Shown here: positions 17,484-27,057 of the stretch, piece after piece | Numbering within the stretch: position 1 is the stretch's first letter | Layout of the letters: each line of letters starts with the position of its first letter | NCBI RefSeq assembly: GCF_023897015.1 | Contig: NZ_JAMHFY010000001.1 | Span: forward strand, 335,584 to 399,583 | Direction of reading: 5' to 3' | Length of the DNA: 64,000 nt | DNA from: Desulfosporosinus nitroreducens | Lineage (GTDB): Bacteria > Bacillota > Desulfitobacteriia > Desulfitobacteriales > Desulfitobacteriaceae | Notes under the pieces: model-generated | What the model saw: the letters and a program-made list of their open reading frames with translations, nothing else | Told to the model about the DNA's origin: nothing | The model's database searches: none | Position numbers and translations under genes: made by a program

Positions 17484-17567
17484 CACTGAATCAAGAATAT
17501 TTGTATATCCCATCGCCAAGGATAGCTTAGTGCCGCGGTGCCATGGATGGCAACACTGAATCAAGAA
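17484..17567 (-). repeat. Diverged copy of the 46-bp repeat, bracketed by 14-bp direct repeats
   Basis: CACTGAATCAAGAA occurs at 17484-17497 and again at 17554-17567. Between them, 17511-17552 (minus strand GCCATCCATGGC, then GGCACT, then ATCCTTGGC) matches the dispersed repeat seen at 8.2 and 60.3 kb. The arrangement looks like an insertion with target duplication next to the stop of the MBL gene. The remainder of the 17.3-17.5 kb gap shows no gene I can support. Confidence 0.65.
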
Positions 17568-17570
17568 ATT

Positions 17571-18191
17571 TTATACCAAAAAGGGATTGTCCCGTTTTTC
17601 TTCTCCGATACTGGTCTCTTCACCATGACCAGGAAAAACTCGGGTATCTTCTGGGAGAATCAAGAGTTTTTTCTTGACTCCATCTAAAAGCTGATTCATT
17701 GATCCTCCCGGGAAATCAGTTCGCCCAATCGACCCGGCAAAAAGCGTATCTCCGCTAAACAGCCCTTCAGAACATAAGAAACATACCCCTCCAGGAGAAT
17801 GTCCCGGAGTTGCTATGACTTTGATTCGTTCTTTGCCAATCATAAGTTCTTGTCCATCCTGAAGCAGGATATCCGCTTTCTTAAGTACAAGTCTGCTTCC
17901 CACATAACTAGAGAGGTTCTTCTTGTCATCTGTTAACATCCCTGCATCATCCGCATGAATCCCTACCAAGACATCCCCCAATAGTTCTCTAAGTTCATCT
18001 ACGGCACCAATGTGATCCACATGCCCATGGGTAATCAGAATATAATCTACCTTTAGACCCTTCTCCATAACCCAACGATAAATCCTTTTCCCATCTGCGC
18101 CGGGGTCGATGACCACAGCTTTCTTAGTTTCCGCACAATAGAACAAATAACAATTTGCTCCCATGGCACCCATAGCTTGCGCTTCAATCAT
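17571..18191 (-). CDS. MBL-fold hydrolase, glyoxalase II-like (YqgX type)
   Basis: A 206-residue metallo-beta-lactamase-fold enzyme with the binuclear metal motif THGHVDHIG, further ligands in TPGHSPGG and FSGDTLFAGSIGRTD, and the final His in FPGHGEET. It resembles the short glyoxalase II-like hydrolases (thioester cleavage) of Firmicutes; substrate unproven. AAGGAGG is 8-10 bases before the ATG at 18191. It follows dtd with a 14-bp gap, so relA-dtd-MBL may be one operon. Confidence 0.9.
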   Translation of the reverse strand: MIEAQAMGAMGANCYLFYCAETKKAVVIDPGADGKRIYRWVMEKGLKVDYILITHGHVDHIGAVDELRELLGDVLVGIHADDAGMLTDDKKNLSSYVGSRLVLKKADILLQDGQELMIGKERIKVIATPGHSPGGVCFLCSEGLFSGDTLFAGSIGRTDFPGGSMNQLLDGVKKKLLILPEDTRVFPGHGEETSIGEEKRDNPFLV

Positions 18192-18205
18192 CAAACATTA
18201 CCTCC

Positions 18206-18655
18206 TTAAAACTTTTTCTTACTGTCTAAAAGTATCGTCACAGGTCCATCGTTGACCAATTCAACGTCCATCTCTGCTTGGAAAATTCCCGTCTCCACTT
18301 TTATTCCATAACTGCGCATTCCGGCAACGCTGCGTTCGAATAGATCCTTAGCTTGTTCAGGTGGTGCAGCTGCCGTAAAACTAGGGCGTTTCCCTTTACG
18401 GCAATCACCATAAAGTGTAAATTGAGAAACTACAAGAATTTCTCCGCCTGTATCCAGTACGGAGCAATTCATTTTCCCTCCTTGATCTTCAAAAATTCGC
18501 AACCCTACAATTTTTTCAATCATCCAGCTTATGTCGTCTGCTCCGTCTTCTTGTCCAACTGCCAGCAGGACTAAAAGTCCGGCAGCTATGATTCCTACTT
18601 TTTCACCGTCCACGGTTACCGAGGCGCGTTTAACGCGCTGTACAACACTGCGCAT
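18206..18655 (-). CDS. dtd: D-aminoacyl-tRNA deacylase
   Basis: A 149-residue Dtd1-type enzyme that removes D-amino acids (and glycine) mischarged on tRNA. Both family signatures, [18 protein letters not shown] and the C-terminal [13 protein letters not shown] with its Gly-cisPro-like loop, are present. The start codon follows relA's stop by one base, which is typical of the Firmicute relA-dtd pair and suggests translational coupling. Confidence 0.96.
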   Translation of the reverse strand: MRSVVQRVKRASVTVDGEKVGIIAAGLLVLLAVGQEDGADDISWMIEKIVGLRIFEDQGGKMNCSVLDTGGEILVVSQFTLYGDCRKGKRPSFTAAAPPEQAKDLFERSVAGMRSYGIKVETGIFQAEMDVELVNDGPVTILLDSKKKF

Positions 18656-18656
18656 C

Positions 18657-20906
18657 TTAACTTTCTCCCGTATGGATTCGCTTGACTTCCGTGATGTCTT
18701 TAACCTTACGAATTTTATGCATCACCATTTTAAGCTGTTCCACATTTCTAATCTCAATTCTCAACTGGATATGGGCAACGTCGCCTTTTCCCACTCGGGC
18801 ATTAATCCCTAGAATATGTGTCCGAGTATCTAAAACCGTATTCATGACCTCTGTGACCAAACGCGGCTTGTCTCTCCCATAGATTTGAATGTCTACAGGA
18901 TAAGTGGAATCCACTTGTTCTGCCCACATAACTTCTACGATTCGATCACTCTCGTCTTCAGAGTGGCTTAGTACATTGCTGCAATCCCCGCGATGAATGG
19001 AAACCCCGCGCCCTCGGGTAATATAACCCATTATCGCATCCCCCGGCAGAGGGTTGCAACACTGTGCGAAACGAATCAATACGTTATCCACGCCTTTGAC
19101 CCTCACCCCATGCGTTGCTTTGCCATACGAAACCTGAGTTGGTGCTTTGCCTTCCCCTTGCTGGAGTGCTGCCAGCTGTACCTTTTCTCGTTCTTCTTTA
19201 GTGAGATCCTCGCGCAAGCGCATCAAGACTTTATTTGGGGTGAGTACACCGTCCCCAATTGAGGCGTATAAATCATCCAGACCTACAAAGTTTTGGGTCT
19301 TGCCAATCGCCATGAGGCTTTCAGGTTTAAGAACAGCTGCGGGATCCAGCCCCAGCTTGCGGACCTCACGTTCCAAGCTCTCACGTCCACGAATGATATT
19401 ATCCTCTCGTTGCTCTTTCTTGAACCATTGGCGAATCCGATTCTTGGCCTGGGACGTTTTAACAAAAGACAACCAATCTCGACTAGGTGCTCCCCCTTGC
19501 TTTGAGGTAAGTATTTCTAAAATATCTCCGTTATTCAGCTTTGTCTCGAGCGGAACAATCCGCCCGTTAATCTTGGCACCTATGCAACGGTGCCCAACGT
19601 CTGTATGAACGCGATAAGCAAAATCAACTGGACATGAATCTGCGGGAAGTTCCACCACATCTCCCTTGGGAGTAAATACAAAAACTGTGTCTGCAAACAA
19701 GTCTATTTTCAACGACTCCATAAATTCTCCGGCATCCCGAGAATCATGTTGCCACTCCAGAAGTTGACGCAACCAAGAGAGTTTTTGATCAAAATTTACG
19801 CTCGCTGTTTTATTTCCACAGTCTTTATTACTTGTTGACTTATTACTCGTTGACTTGTTAGCACATTCATTATTGCTTCCTTCTTTATATTTCCAATGGG
19901 CAGCAATCCCGTATTCTGACGTACGGTGCATCTCACAGGTCCTGATCTGAATTTCAAAGGGCTCTCCATGAAGTCCAATCAAGGTAGTATGCAATGACTG
20001 ATACATATTTGGTTTAGGCATGGCAATATAATCCTTAAAGCGACCAGGGATCGGCTTCCACATTGTGTGAATGATCCCTAATGCACCGTAACAATCGTTG
20101 ACGGAGTCCACAATGACTCGAATCGCCATGAGGTCGTAGATTTCGCTTAGTTCTTTGTGCTGAGTAGACATTTTACGATAGATACTGTAAAAATGCTTAG
20201 GACGACCCGCAATGTCCGCATATATTTCTACTTCATCTAGTCTGTCTCGCATTTGCACTATAACTTCGTTAATATAGGCTTCGCGCTCCCGGCGTTTGAG
20301 GGCAATTCCTTCGACTAAATCATAATACTCCTGTGGTTTTAGATATCGAAACGAAAGATCTTCCAGCTCCCATTTAATCCGAAAAATCCCCAAGCGGTTA
20401 GCCAACGGAGCAAAAATCTCCAAGGTTTCTTGGGCAATTTCTTTTTGCTTTTTCTCTGAATGATATTTCAGGGTTCGCATATTATGAAGGCGGTCAGCAA
20501 GTTTAATGAGTATAACACGGATATCCTTGGCCATCGCCAAAAACATCTTGCGTAGATTTTCTACTTGTTGCTCCACCTTGCTTTTGTACTCAATCCGGCC
20601 AAGTTTAGTCACACCGTCAACAAGCAACGCGATTTCTGCGCCAAATGCCTTCTCAATATCCTGAATGGTAAATTCCGTATCCTCCACGACATCATGAAGC
20701 AGAGCGGCCGCAATGGTTGCTTCATCCATTTCAAGTTCAACCAAAATTTGAGCAACTTCCAAGGGATGCAGAATATAATCTTCCCCAGAGTTGCGCAGTT
20801 GGTTCCTATGAGCCACTTCAGCAAACTGATATGCCTTATCCACAATAGCCAGACGTGCCTCTGGAGATTTCTTTTTCATTTTTACCATTAATTCTGCGAA
20901 GGACAT
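18657..20906 (-). CDS. relA: Bifunctional (p)ppGpp synthetase/hydrolase (RelA/SpoT homologue)
   Basis: A 749-residue RSH enzyme. The HD hydrolase domain is intact ([33 protein letters not shown]). It is followed by the synthetase ([31 protein letters not shown]), TGS ([27 protein letters not shown]), a conserved-cysteine domain ([12 protein letters not shown]) and a C-terminal ACT domain. It makes and degrades the stringent-response alarmone. A low-complexity Asn/Ser/Lys/Thr linker with a short tandem repeat sits between synthetase and TGS. The start at 20906 follows GAGAGGAG. The longer frame has no such site. Confidence 0.97.
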   Translation of the reverse strand: MSFAELMVKMKKKSPEARLAIVDKAYQFAEVAHRNQLRNSGEDYILHPLEVAQILVELEMDEATIAAALLHDVVEDTEFTIQDIEKAFGAEIALLVDGVTKLGRIEYKSKVEQQVENLRKMFLAMAKDIRVILIKLADRLHNMRTLKYHSEKKQKEIAQETLEIFAPLANRLGIFRIKWELEDLSFRYLKPQEYYDLVEGIALKRREREAYINEVIVQMRDRLDEVEIYADIAGRPKHFYSIYRKMSTQHKELSEIYDLMAIRVIVDSVNDCYGALGIIHTMWKPIPGRFKDYIAMPKPNMYQSLHTTLIGLHGEPFEIQIRTCEMHRTSEYGIAAHWKYKEGSNNECANKSTSNKSTSNKDCGNKTASVNFDQKLSWLRQLLEWQHDSRDAGEFMESLKIDLFADTVFVFTPKGDVVELPADSCPVDFAYRVHTDVGHRCIGAKINGRIVPLETKLNNGDILEILTSKQGGAPSRDWLSFVKTSQAKNRIRQWFKKEQREDNIIRGRESLEREVRKLGLDPAAVLKPESLMAIGKTQNFVGLDDLYASIGDGVLTPNKVLMRLREDLTKEEREKVQLAALQQGEGKAPTQVSYGKATHGVRVKGVDNVLIRFAQCCNPLPGDAIMGYITRGRGVSIHRGDCSNVLSHSEDESDRIVEVMWAEQVDSTYPVDIQIYGRDKPRLVTEVMNTVLDTRTHILGINARVGKGDVAHIQLRIEIRNVEQLKMVMHKIRKVKDITEVKRIHTGES
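19825..19854. repeat. 15-bp tandem repeat inside relA
   Basis: TTATTACTTGTTGAC is followed directly by TTATTACTCGTTGAC. In the protein this encodes repeated Asn-Lys-Ser-Thr-Ser units in the linker before the TGS domain, where length variation should be tolerated. Confidence 0.75.
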
Positions 20907-21098
20907 CGGTGAACTCCTCTCATCTGCCAATAACGCTCGATTACAGAAAACCTGGCTGGCGCCCGAAGACACTGTCTTTGCAAGTGTTAACTTAGCGGAG
21001 AAGCCCCAGCCGTGGGTGTATCCTTATTCGCACTTATGCTTAGAAAGTATATAACGCAAGTTCATACCTTCTATGCATGAGTAACAACTTCGCCAAAT

Positions 21099-21611
21099 CT
21101 AATACTCTGCCAAAGAAAAAACAGGGTAATCCTCCAACTTCTCCCGACCGTTTAAGAACGTTAGTTCAATTAGGAAGCCTAATCCAACTACATCTGCCCC
21201 AATCTTTTTCAGTAAGTTTGCGGTCGCAAGCATTGTTCCCCCAGTTGCTAACAGATCATCCACAACAACTACTCGTTGGCCAGGTTTGATAGCATCTGCA
21301 TGGACTTCTAACGTATCAAACCCATATTCTAAAGCATAGGTTTCACCAATCGTTTGAGCCGGCAATTTACCCGGTTTACGAACTGGAACAAAGCCGATTC
21401 CTAAGGCATAGGCCACAGGTGCACCAAATAAGAAGCCACGTGCTTCGGGGCCGACAATCACGTCAGGCTGCCACGGCTTAATTTTTTCTACCAGGGCGTT
21501 AATAGCGGCATGATAAACTTCGCCGTTTTTCATAAGAGTTGTAATGTCCTTATACGAAATTCCCTCCTTGGGGAAATCGGAAATTACGCGAATATGATCC
21601 CTGAAATCCAT
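21099..21611 (-). CDS. apt: Adenine phosphoribosyltransferase
   Basis: A 170-residue enzyme making AMP from adenine and PRPP. It begins [18 protein letters not shown] and has the 13-residue PRPP-binding motif [13 protein letters not shown] and the [10 protein letters not shown] loop. The start at 21611 follows AAAGGTGG. The ten residues of longer frame upstream are not conserved. It lies between recJ and relA, as in Bacillus. Confidence 0.96.
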   Translation of the reverse strand: MDFRDHIRVISDFPKEGISYKDITTLMKNGEVYHAAINALVEKIKPWQPDVIVGPEARGFLFGAPVAYALGIGFVPVRKPGKLPAQTIGETYALEYGFDTLEVHADAIKPGQRVVVVDDLLATGGTMLATANLLKKIGADVVGLGFLIELTFLNGREKLEDYPVFSLAEY

Positions 21612-21681
21612 GATCTTTACGCCACCTTTCTTTTGATGCAAACAACTTAGATAATTGTACCTAAACTTAAAAATTTTCCGG

Positions 21682-24117
21682 TCAGTAAAGTTTCTTTAAT
21701 TGAATAGACGAGACGAGCAGTTGATTTTGAAATTTTAATGCTCTATCCAACCGTTCTTTTGCTAAACGATAGCGTAAAGATGATTCCAGTTCTAATTTGC
21801 TTTGAGCTGGAATCCATTCCAAGACAATCTCATCCGTCCCGCCAAGGCATCGGATGAGCCCCAACTCCTCCAATACTTTTAATCCGACTTTCTCTTTAGC
21901 CAAAATTTTCAGATCTGTACCCCAACGAAAAGGATTAGCCCTGCTCGATTTAGCAAGCAACTCTCGATATAATTTTACCAGCTCTTCGCGAGCTATGTAA
22001 CAACAACGCTGACGAACTCTTTCCTCAAGTGGGGCTTGAAATCCTGCAAGTGCAATACGAAATATACCTAATCTCCGCAGTTTTTCGACGCCTTCTCTAA
22101 AATCCTCCTCCGTAAGCGGAAGACCGAACATCAACCCGAGACTTTGATTCACTTTTCCATCCTCATCCTGATTCAAAGGATTGGCCTCAGAACGTTCTCC
22201 TTGAGTATGTTGGCTACTAGCCAAATCATTCCCAAGTCGAAGAGTCGGCATACTCCCAGTGTTGTCCCAAATCCATAATCGTTGATTATATTTTATAGGC
22301 CACTCTTTTTGAGGCAAATCTCTCCAGTCCAGCCATTCAATTTCAATTTCCTCATTTGCGACCGCAATTTCCTGATATGCTGTTGGACCGGCCTCATTTA
22401 TAGTTGGCCGATTCAGCCAATTCGCTTCAGTCTGAATATCTTTGATCATTAATTGAACATTTTCTTGACCTCGAAAAGTATTCCAATCCAGAACAAATGC
22501 TGCATCTAATGTCAGTTTATCCTTCAGCTCATTCAAACGTTCTCCTAACCTAAAAGCAATTCCTTCTAGCTCTCCCTTCGATCCAAAGCGAAATTTAAGA
22601 TGACTTTGGTCTTTTCCTACAGTACTTAGGGAATGCACAGGAATTTCTTTACTGGCCAAAACCGGGCCTGGATTGCCAAACCCAAACGGTGCCATTAGGT
22701 CGAGTTGACGAAGTAAATCCCCGGAAACAGCATCGAGAGCAACTTGAGAATCAATTCTTAAGACTTCATGGAAGAGAGTTTCATCAAAAGCTAAAGCTTG
22801 TTCATTCAGTCCTTCTCTAAGTTTTTCGATATTTTTTGCAGGGAGAGAAAAACCGGCGGCTTGTTTATGTCCTCCAAACTTTGTCAGCAGATGTGCTTGT
22901 GTGCTCAACTGTTCTAATACGGGATAACCCGCAATGCCACGCGCCGAGCCCTTGGCTTCTTCTCCGTCTTCCGAAATTATAAAGACTGGACGATAATACC
23001 GTTCTACCAAACGGGAAGCTACAATCCCTACAACTCCGTGGTGCCAATGGTCTGTCGAAAGTACGATCACTCGCGGCAGCGGTTCACGTTCCAATAAGGA
23101 AATCGCTTCTGCTAAAATTTCCTTCTCGGTTTCTTGGCGCGATTGGTTTTCCTGAGTTAACTGACGAGCAAGTTCACCCGCTCGCTCAGCATCCTCCGTC
23201 AGAAGAAGTTCCAGACCTGCTCGGGCACTGTCCATACGTCCTGCCGCATTAATTCTAGGCGCGACCATAAAGCCAATTTGTCCTGCTTTAAGGGTTTTAT
23301 CCTTTAACCCACACTCCTCGATAAGAGCTGCCAGTCCAGGATGATTCGTCTCCTCCATTTGGCGAAGTCCATAATGAACTAAGACCCGGTTTTCGCCAAT
23401 TAAAGGGACTAGATCTGCAATCGTACCTAAAGCCACCAGATCTAAGAGTTTGATTTCAGAGTGTATGCCTGTTTCATCGTTCCCTAAAGATTGCAATAAA
23501 GCTTGGGCCAATTTAAACGCTACACCAACCCCGGCCAAATCCCTAAAGGGATAGCCCGAATTCTCAAGCTTAGGATTTATAATAGCAAAAGCCTTTGGTA
23601 AAACTTTTAGCGGTTCATGGTGATCTGTAATAATGACGTCAATATTAAGAGTTTTAGCCAATTCCACTTCCACGACTGCTGTAACCCCACAGTCAACTGT
23701 AATAAGAACACTTACACCCGCCTTAGCTGCCCGTTCAACAGCCTCAGAATGGAGACCATAGCCTTCGTCTTGGCGGTGTGGAATATAGGCCACAGCCTGT
23801 AACCCCAAATCAATTAGAACTTTGTATAGTAACGTGGTACTCGTAACTCCATCCACGTCATAATCACCATAGATAAGGACCTTTTCCTTGCGCTCTAAGG
23901 CTAAAGACAATCGCTCAACCGCTTTTAACATGTCGCAAAAACAAAACGGTGAGATCAGATTTAAGAGGGTTGGGCGCATAAATTCAATAGCCTCTTCAGG
24001 CTGTTGATAGCCTCTTTGAATTAATATTTCTGAGACAACCGGAGAAATCCCTAAAAAATCGCGGAGTTTTTCTGTCATTCGTCCGGAAGAATGCTGTACA
24101 GACCATAATCGTTTCAC
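21682..24117 (-). CDS. recJ: Single-stranded-DNA-specific exonuclease RecJ
   Basis: An 811-residue DHH-family 5'-3' exonuclease used in recombination and mismatch/base-excision repair. The metal-binding motifs [17 protein letters not shown] and TDHHEPL and the DHHA1 motif [11 protein letters not shown] are present, followed by an OB-like domain. About 250 further C-terminal residues are typical of long Firmicute RecJ proteins. The GTG at 24117 is chosen (GGGGGAG seven bases upstream; MKRLWSVQ). The upstream ATG lies before that site. Confidence 0.95.
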   Translation of the reverse strand: MKRLWSVQHSSGRMTEKLRDFLGISPVVSEILIQRGYQQPEEAIEFMRPTLLNLISPFCFCDMLKAVERLSLALERKEKVLIYGDYDVDGVTSTTLLYKVLIDLGLQAVAYIPHRQDEGYGLHSEAVERAAKAGVSVLITVDCGVTAVVEVELAKTLNIDVIITDHHEPLKVLPKAFAIINPKLENSGYPFRDLAGVGVAFKLAQALLQSLGNDETGIHSEIKLLDLVALGTIADLVPLIGENRVLVHYGLRQMEETNHPGLAALIEECGLKDKTLKAGQIGFMVAPRINAAGRMDSARAGLELLLTEDAERAGELARQLTQENQSRQETEKEILAEAISLLEREPLPRVIVLSTDHWHHGVVGIVASRLVERYYRPVFIISEDGEEAKGSARGIAGYPVLEQLSTQAHLLTKFGGHKQAAGFSLPAKNIEKLREGLNEQALAFDETLFHEVLRIDSQVALDAVSGDLLRQLDLMAPFGFGNPGPVLASKEIPVHSLSTVGKDQSHLKFRFGSKGELEGIAFRLGERLNELKDKLTLDAAFVLDWNTFRGQENVQLMIKDIQTEANWLNRPTINEAGPTAYQEIAVANEEIEIEWLDWRDLPQKEWPIKYNQRLWIWDNTGSMPTLRLGNDLASSQHTQGERSEANPLNQDEDGKVNQSLGLMFGLPLTEEDFREGVEKLRRLGIFRIALAGFQAPLEERVRQRCCYIAREELVKLYRELLAKSSRANPFRWGTDLKILAKEKVGLKVLEELGLIRCLGGTDEIVLEWIPAQSKLELESSLRYRLAKERLDRALKFQNQLLVSSIQLKKLY

Positions 24118-24346
24118 AAATATACTCCCCCAGGCTTTCATTATAAAACAGAGCTAAAATTGCAGCAACCATTATCGATATTCTCGACGTTTAATATTCG
24201 AAGTTCGGACTTGAAGCTCACCTTAGAATTTATCCTTCAAATAATGGGAAACACTACTCAAATGGAATCTGAAAAGCTCTCAAATTATACAACGATAATA
24301 TCAAAGACCAGCCATCCAGCATACAAATCATTAAAAGTTGTAGCTC

Positions 24347-25342
24347 TTAGATCTCGCTCTCTGACTTCCAGTCTCTGACCTCCGACCCCTGCTCCGGCTT
24401 CCGCACTTGGCAACTCTGACAAGAGGAAGTCAATCCTTCCTCAACCGGACATTCCACATCTCTGTTGCTGCAAGGTTCTGCATGAATCAAGACATAAGTT
24501 ATATACAATCTCTCATTAATCTCTTTTTCTATCCTGTCACACAAATCATGAACGTCAACAACTGGAGTATATTTAGCAACGACCAAATGCAAATCAACAT
24601 GTCTTTCTGCTCCGGCCTTACGAGTCCGGAGTTTATGAAATTCAACAAATTCATCCTCATAGCGTTGCAGTACTTCAGCAATAATCTCACGTTCTTCATC
24701 CGGCAAACTGACATCAACCAGCGGTGCAAAAGCCTTCTTTGTTAAATCAATTGATGCCTTTATAATCATAAACGCAACTCCAAGCGCGATGATAGGATCT
24801 ATTATGGTCCAACCCGTTAGCTTGATTAAGAGCAACCCCACCAATACTCCTAATGATGTATACACATCTGTCCTCAAATGCAAGGCATCCGCCTCAAGAG
24901 CCACAGAGTCAGTTCGCTTGGCGACTTTCATAAGCCGTGTGGAGACAATCCAATTCATGATCGCTGAAACGCCCATGATTAACACACCTAAGCCCAAGCC
25001 AAAATCTGTGACATGTCCACCATTGCCGTAAATAATTTCTTGGATTTTCTTAATCGCTTCAATGATTATCATTAGCGCTGCCACAAATATCAAAGCAGCT
25101 TCGATCGTACCGGAAACATTTTCTATCTTTCCATGTCCGTAGGCATGGCATGAATCTGCAGGCTTCCCAGACTCTTTCACCGCAAAGAGTGCAATAAAGG
25201 CCGCCACTAGATCGATACCAGAATGAATCCCTTCCGACAAGATACTAACCGACCCACTTACTAACCCAACTATCACCTTAGTTAAGGTTAATATAATGTT
25301 CGAAGCAACTGATAATGAGGCCACCTGTGTCTTTTCATCCAC
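24347..25342 (-). CDS. Cation diffusion facilitator (CDF) metal exporter with Cys-rich tail
   Basis: A 331-residue CDF protein with six transmembrane segments. Metal-site residues are in SEGIHSGIDLVAAF (helix 2) and ALEADALHLRTDVYTSLGVL (helix 5), and a cytoplasmic ZT-dimer domain follows (ERHVDLHLVVAKYTPV). After HAEPC the chain extends by about 45 residues with five more cysteines (CSNRDVECP, SSCQSCQ), which is unusual and could bind metal. The last residues are encoded by a purine-rich repeat-like stretch. The start at the GTG at 25342 follows GAGGAGA. Substrate could be Zn, Fe, Mn or Co. Confidence 0.9.
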   Translation of the reverse strand: MDEKTQVASLSVASNIILTLTKVIVGLVSGSVSILSEGIHSGIDLVAAFIALFAVKESGKPADSCHAYGHGKIENVSGTIEAALIFVAALMIIIEAIKKIQEIIYGNGGHVTDFGLGLGVLIMGVSAIMNWIVSTRLMKVAKRTDSVALEADALHLRTDVYTSLGVLVGLLLIKLTGWTIIDPIIALGVAFMIIKASIDLTKKAFAPLVDVSLPDEEREIIAEVLQRYEDEFVEFHKLRTRKAGAERHVDLHLVVAKYTPVVDVHDLCDRIEKEINERLYITYVLIHAEPCSNRDVECPVEEGLTSSCQSCQVRKPEQGSEVRDWKSESEI

Positions 25343-25565
25343 GACTGCACTCTCCTCACTGACTAGTATATGGTAAATCAGACTAAAGTACATAAAAATA
25401 GGACCCCTTACAAAAAGGTAGTCCCGCAGATTCCTCCGCTGCTCCAAAAGCTGAAGCCCAGCTATATGCCTGACAATAATAAGTTTATGTATAAGATAAC
25501 AAATATTAAACGTAATAGCAAGGTTTTGTTTTGGGTTTTTCCGGATAATGGAAAGGATTTCAGGA

Positions 25566-26012
25566 TTAAATTGTTAAAAAGTTTCCGTAAATAATCCATC
25601 CCAATCCCAAGATTATTCGCAAAAATGTTGGCGCGAAACTCCATAATATCTGTTTTTTGCTACCTTTAGGAATAATACCTGTGCCGAATACTAAGGCCCA
25701 TAGGATTATAGCAATAACTGGCGTTGCAAAGGCCCCGAGTAAAACCAAGCTGGTCAATCCGCCTATAAGCCCGCCTACAATCTTGCTTTTATTAGCTTTT
25801 TTTCCAATAGTAAGAAGGAGCAGGATTCCAACGGTTCCACCTGCTAACATGGGAATTTCCCATTGCCAAAACATTGTTGCGTCATGGAAAAGATAGTTTA
25901 TCCCACTTAAAGCGACTGTTGCCGCAACAGTTCCCAAAATCCCTCCAAAAAAAATCATTCCTGCGCAAAGAAGAAGTATTCCCTCGAGTAATACCAGTTG
26001 AATGAATTCCAA
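25566..26012 (-). CDS. Unrecognised integral membrane protein
   Basis: About 148 residues with four or five hydrophobic segments (LVLLEGILLLCAGMIFFGGI, GGTVGILLLLTIG, IVGGLIGGLTSLVLLGAF, PVIAIILWALVFGTG, LRIILGLGWIIYG) and few charges. I recognise no family. The start is probably the TTG at 26012, next to GAGAGAGG; the upstream GTG at 26033 is the alternative. It ends 220 bp from the CDF gene and is followed on the other side by the small-peptide region. Confidence 0.65.
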   Translation of the reverse strand: MEFIQLVLLEGILLLCAGMIFFGGILGTVAATVALSGINYLFHDATMFWQWEIPMLAGGTVGILLLLTIGKKANKSKIVGGLIGGLTSLVLLGAFATPVIAIILWALVFGTGIIPKGSKKQILWSFAPTFLRIILGLGWIIYGNFLTI

Positions 26013-26237
26013 GAAACCTCTCTCCCCCAACACTATGTTCGTAGTAGTATATCCCAGTAATAACCAATCTAATCTTAAGGGAAATCTAGCTCTCTAAGGG
26101 TAAACTGCAATCACGACATCAATTACCATTATTTGGAACATTAATTCCATTATCTTCATATTCTGTATTATGGTAGATCTAATTATAGCTGCTAGCCTAC
26201 AGTAAATGAAAACGATAATTTGAAGGAGGTTTTAACT

Positions 26238-26330
26238 ATGTGGTGGGGACGTTGGGGTTTTCCTTGGTTTGGCTTCGGCCCTTGGTTTGGTTTCGGTCCT
26301 TGGTGGGGTTTTCGCCGTTGGTGGTGGTAA
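26238..26330 (+). CDS. 30-residue tryptophan-rich peptide
   Basis: A short plus-strand gene with an excellent ribosome-binding site (GAAGGAGG, 7 bases before ATG). It encodes 30 residues, of which 10 are Trp, with Phe, Gly, Pro and three Arg making up nearly all the rest. It begins MWWGRWGFPW and ends GFRRWWW. The centre is three 18-bp direct repeats (26262-26315) giving PWFGFG, PWFGFG and PWWGFR. There is no acidic residue or lysine, so the peptide is cationic, aromatic and probably membrane- or surface-associated. A terminator follows 85 bases downstream. It faces the YjcZ-like array. I know no characterised family. A spore-envelope or membrane-active peptide role is a guess. Confidence 0.7.
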   Translation: MWWGRWGFPWFGFGPWFGFGPWWGFRRWWW

Positions 26331-26414
26331 GCCTTAATGGGTAAACCTTTTTCATTTATGTAATCGTATGCTTATCATTTTACTTTTCGTCCATTCTTGA
26401 CCGTTCTTAATCTA

Positions 26415-26451
26415 CTAAATGGCGCTGCCCCCAATATGCAGGGCCATTTAG
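26415..26451 (+). terminator. Terminator after the Trp-rich peptide gene
   Basis: CTAAATGGC and GCCATTTAG pair perfectly, with an inner CTGC/GCAG, followed by CTATTTT. Confidence 0.6.
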
Positions 26452-26466
26452 CTATTTTAAAGGAGT

Positions 26467-26509
26467 TAGCCGTCTGCTTAAAATATAGAATTTTTTAAGC
26501 AGACGGCTA
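26467..26509. repeat. 17-bp perfect inverted repeat
   Basis: TAGCCGTCTGCTTAAAA and TTTTAAGCAGACGGCTA are separated by nine bases. Neither side continues into a T-tract, and terminators of both neighbouring transcripts lie outside it, so it is not an ordinary terminator. Confidence 0.75.
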
Positions 26510-26524
26510 GTGGTTTAGGCAATA

Positions 26525-26565
26525 AAACCCAAAACTAGAGGACCCCTTATCACAGTGCTCCTCTA
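26525..26565 (-). terminator. Terminator of the YjcZ-like array
   Basis: TAGAGGA and TCCTCTA pair across a 16-base loop and, on the minus strand, run into GTTTTGGGTTTT. Confidence 0.55.
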
Positions 26566-26585
26566 CATCACCTTTTTGAGAAAGC

Positions 26586-26684
26586 TTAGAAAATAACTCC
26601 CAAGGCGATCAGAATCAAAACGGCAATAGCTATAATTCCAGCACCAGTGCCAACACCAACACCAGCTGCACCATATCCGTACAT
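26586..26684 (-). CDS. YjcZ-like tiny membrane peptide 1 (32 aa)
   Basis: GGAGGTG precedes the ATG. The peptide begins MYGYGAAGVGVG and ends in one hydrophobic helix (IIAIAVLILIALGVIF). It is a shortened relative of the 46- and 49-residue members further upstream, lacking their CCPP segment. It belongs with the tiny glycine-rich, single-helix peptides called YjcZ family in spore formers, which are linked to sporulation. It is the last gene of a six-gene minus-strand array. Confidence 0.75.
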   Translation of the reverse strand: MYGYGAAGVGVGTGAGIIAIAVLILIALGVIF

Positions 26685-26739
26685 GAACTCACCTCCAAAT
26701 GCGAACTATTGAATGCCACCATTTTCAAAATCTTTTTTA

Positions 26740-26832
26740 TTAGAATACGATACCCATAGCAATGAGCAAAAGAATGATAACAACCACGATGGCAATTCCT
26801 GCGCCTACTCCAGCTCCACCTGCTCCAAACAT
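26740..26832 (-). CDS. YjcZ-like tiny membrane peptide 2 (30 aa)
   Basis: A GGGGGG tract provides the ribosome-binding site. MFGAGGAGVGAG is followed by a hydrophobic helix (IAIVVVIILLLIAMGIVF). The protein is identical to that encoded at 27058-27150, although the DNA differs at some synonymous sites. Single membrane helix, no catalytic residues. Confidence 0.75.
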   Translation of the reverse strand: MFGAGGAGVGAGIAIVVVIILLLIAMGIVF

Positions 26833-26872
26833 ACTTATGACCCCCCTTATAAATTAGTTAGATTTTGATCGT

Positions 26873-27013
26873 CTAGAATATTACGCCTAAGGCAATTAAA
26901 ATCAAAATTGCGATAGCGATAATGCCTGCTCCGACTGCACTGCCTACTGGGGCAACTGGTGGGCAACAAGCTCCTGCATACCCTGCGCCTGCTCCGTATC
27001 CATATCCGTACAT
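26873..27013 (-). CDS. YjcZ-like tiny membrane peptide 3 (46 aa)
   Basis: The ATG follows a GGGGG tract. The Tyr/Gly-rich head MYGYGYGAGAGYAGACCPP has adjacent cysteines. After VAPVGSAVGAG comes the helix IIAIAILILIALGVIF. It differs from the 49-residue copy at 27190-27339 mainly by lacking one Val-Ala-Pro unit. It forms a repeated pair with the peptide gene downstream of it. Confidence 0.78.
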   Translation of the reverse strand: MYGYGYGAGAGYAGACCPPVAPVGSAVGAGIIAIAILILIALGVIF

Positions 27014-27057
27014 AATATTTCCCCCTTATATCTATAAATTAAATCTAGCGAATTTGT

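Noticed and set aside
20907..21098. Possible structured RNA between apt and relA
   Set aside because: It contains GC-rich short complementary stretches, but no known riboswitch or small-RNA pattern could be recognised and no terminator follows.
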